Translations under genes and position numbers: made by a program
Notes under the pieces: generated by a model
The model's input: the letters and a program-made list of their open reading frames with translations, nothing else
Database searches by the model: none
Told to the model about the DNA's origin: nothing
Shown: in pieces, positions 62,139 through 64,000 of the stretch
Position numbering within the stretch: the first letter of the stretch is position 1
Layout of the letters: every line of letters starts with the position of its first letter
Origin: Argopecten irradians
Taxonomy: Eukaryota; Mollusca; Bivalvia; Pectinida; Pectinidae
Length of the DNA: 64,000 nucleotides
Assembly (NCBI RefSeq): GCF_041381155.1
Contig: NC_091134.1
Coordinates: 59,985,467-60,049,466, forward strand
Direction of reading: 5' to 3'

Positions 62139-63002
62139 GAAAAACGATGATCAATCCGTACATGCTGTTTATCAAAACAATTAAAAACAACAACCAAACA
62201 ACGCATAGGAAATGACCGAATGCACATTTTTCTAATAATATTGATTATCTGAAGCGTGTCACATGTGACGTCACCGATTGGAGAGTGTGATGTCACATGC
62301 GTGGACTGTAAACATGATTGGAGTGAAATTCCGCCAAAAATTCACCAGACAGATCGGACGAGTTTATCATGTGAGAATTCCCTGAGAAAAAATACAGCAG
62401 TTGAAGTGTTGAAGAAGCCTTCATTTCATGTTGAGGGTTTCTTACAGAACATCCTAATTGTGCCTTCCTTTGGAGGAGTTGTATTTCACCATCAGAAAGT
62501 CTCATAAAACATACAGTGTGTGAATAATGCCGTTGTCTAGTTTGCATTCACACTCACATGATATGCCAAGTGAATGCTGCTTGTGAATGTTTTATATTTG
62601 ATTTTCAACACCACTAAATACCGATACCATGTCATGCAATGGGAACCTAACAATTAGACAATGGCAAAAAGTCCGTGGTGATCAAAGCACGGGACAAGTA
62701 TACAGGTTTAACAATTTATGTTTTCTATAAAGAAAAAACAAGCAAACCGCAAGTAATGTATAACAACAATTCAATATCTAAATCTCACATCCAAGAATAC
62801 CGCTTAAAGCTTGTACGTTCTGGACGTGCCGCCCACAAGTCGCCACAAGCCAGCGTTATACTGTAGTGGTGATGGCAAAAGACATAAATCACACGTAAGT
62901 TTAAAAGTTTCTTATTGGCACTATTACAGCAAATCTCAATGACTTTTCACACTGTCTCTCAATTTCTGCTGACACACTGTGATATATAATTGTTCAAAAT
63001 GT
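62139..63002. other. downstream of arginine kinase; no clear gene
   Basis: Includes the likely 3'UTR of the kinase. A plus ORF at 62675-62866 (63 residues, KARDKYTGLTIYVFYKEK) has a plausible amino-acid mix but no recognised family. ORFs at 62256-62547 on both strands look incidental. Confidence 0.35.
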
Positions 63003-64000
63003 TTATGCTTTTCGGCCAAATCTTCCAGTTGGGCCACTAGAACCGTCCAGTTTCCTCTCCTCGGCAATTACAGCCTCGACACCCTTCCTCATTTCCTGTA
63101 CAGCCTCGATCTCGGTGAGACCCAGCCTCCTTTTGTTTGAGATGTCGTACACCCCACCAACGCTCTCGGTGTGTTCACCATGGATACCTGTAATCAAAAC
63201 CAAATTTCACAAGCGTCTCTTAAATTCATCTCAATGAATTCAGGATTGGTAAAAATTCTTACTTATATAATAAGATTAAATCCTCTACAATAAAAAAAAA
63301 GAAATCTCTAGAAAGCATAAACCCATCGTCGATACTCCATGGCCCAGGTTACTATCTCATGGTGAAACTGGAGACAACAGAACAGAACAGGCAATCTATA
63401 TCAAAAGAATGGATAACAGTACACTGTGGTTGTCTGTGAAGCTTTGAAGTTTTCAAAGGTAGTCTTTGCAGGCCTGTCATTGGTCAGATTTTTTCTTCTG
63501 AACTTCCATCAGATTTACTATAAGATAGTCCAGGGGTGGGTATAACGTCAGTAATAGTAACTCAGGGAGATATGAGGATGGTATAAACCATGAAACTAAT
63601 TTCAAACTGATAAAAAGGAATTGTACATTATTTCTGTAAAGATTCCTGGTTTGCCAGGCTGAGTTTTCTGGACATGACGTGATGAAACCTACCTCGAGCC
63701 TGAAGGTTGTGTCTGTCACAGAAAGCCTTGAACTCTGGACTGTTGGACAGTCTGGGGATCCTAATGTGAACACTGGCCCTTAGAGTAGTTCCTAAGTTAG
63801 TTGGACAGAAAGTTAGGTAGCCGAGCTTGTGGTGATGGGCGAATTTCAAACCACTCTCCTCCATTGCTTTGACGGCCTATAAATGCACAATAGCACAAAC
63901 TATTCAATAATAAAGTTAACATATAATCAAACTTAAATTGGGGTGATGGTCTCACCGTGAAGGAATTGATATAAGCTCCGATCCCTTGAACTCATAAATC
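63003..64000 (-). CDS. arginine kinase, last three exons (partial gene)
   Basis: Phosphagen kinase catalytic domain. Minus-strand exons are about 63993-63956 (partial, [10 protein letters not shown]), 63876-63693 ([20 protein letters not shown], then [18 protein letters not shown]) and 63187-63003 ([20 protein letters not shown], then [18 protein letters not shown]). CPTNLGT contains the active-site Cys of the family. [16 protein letters not shown] is the mobile loop that closes on substrate. Splice sites: ACG|GTGAGA, TTATAG|GCC, CGAG|GTAGGT, TTACAG|GTATCC. The C-terminus runs on as [16 protein letters not shown] beyond where most arginine kinases stop. The rest of the gene lies past 64000. 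Confidence 0.92.
63323..63580 (+). mobile_element. MITE copy in arginine kinase intron
   Basis: Same family as 39060-39351: CATCGTCGATACTCCATGGC, then GTACACTGTGGTTGTCTGTG, TAGTCTTTGCAGGCCTGTCA, and a worn right end (AGTAACTCAGGGAGATATGA). It lies in the last intron of the kinase. More diverged in its TIRs than the 39-kb copy. Confidence 0.7.

Overview
The window is AT-rich eukaryotic DNA, most likely from a lophotrochozoan and probably a bivalve mollusc. The reasons are small exons in large repeat-filled introns, arginine kinase genes, a pyrokinin/CAPA-like receptor, tRNA-derived SINEs that look like molluscan ones, and many MITEs. Nothing bacterial or viral was seen. Exon limits were worked out by hand from splice sites, codon phase and family motifs, and no search was run.

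Host genes, left to right: (1) a beta-1,4-galactosyltransferase on the minus strand (12444 down to 2919, six phase-consistent coding exons, 364 residues visible, a short last exon probably missing); (2) a candidate small three-exon gene on the plus strand (13834-14703), unrecognised; (3) the TM3-TM7 part of a neuropeptide receptor of pyrokinin/CAPA/neuromedin-U type on the minus strand (42019 down to 39735), with its TM1-TM2 exon(s) not found; (4) a first exon of one arginine kinase (56635-56485, minus) with no visible continuation; (5) the last three exons of a second arginine kinase (minus, 64000 down to 63003). The two kinases are in tandem, head behind tail.

Most of the rest is mobile or tandem DNA. 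1.7-2.8 kb holds a 524-bp direct duplication. 6.5-7.5 kb is a 36-bp minisatellite and 8.4-10.9 kb a 5'-truncated LINE, both in galactosyltransferase intron 2. 15.9-16.4, 27.4-27.8 and 28.9-33.5 kb are three arrays of one 32-bp repeat, the largest with about 146 copies and an 864-bp higher-order period. 17.8-18.6 kb is a LINE fragment split by another repeat, and 19-24.5 kb a nearly full-length LINE with two ORFs. 24.5-25.1 kb is a TIR element, and 25.6-26.7 kb a foldback element built from 21-bp periodic sequence.

43.4-59.9 kb is a nest of TTAA-flanked DNA elements. A LINE tail is split by element A, and A is split by a 1.06-kb TTAA MITE. A second copy of A without that MITE lies at 57.1-58.1 kb and abuts another TIR element. 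A 5-kb inverted-repeat-bounded segment (46.2-51.3 kb) holds a 151-bp hairpin and a Tc1 element, whose transposase is itself broken by a 37-bp insert with an 8-bp target duplication. SINEs or SINE-like pieces occur near 4.6, 16.7, 47.7, 52.9 and 62.0 kb. Long intergenic stretches (33.5-39 kb, 59.9-61 kb) show no convincing genes.
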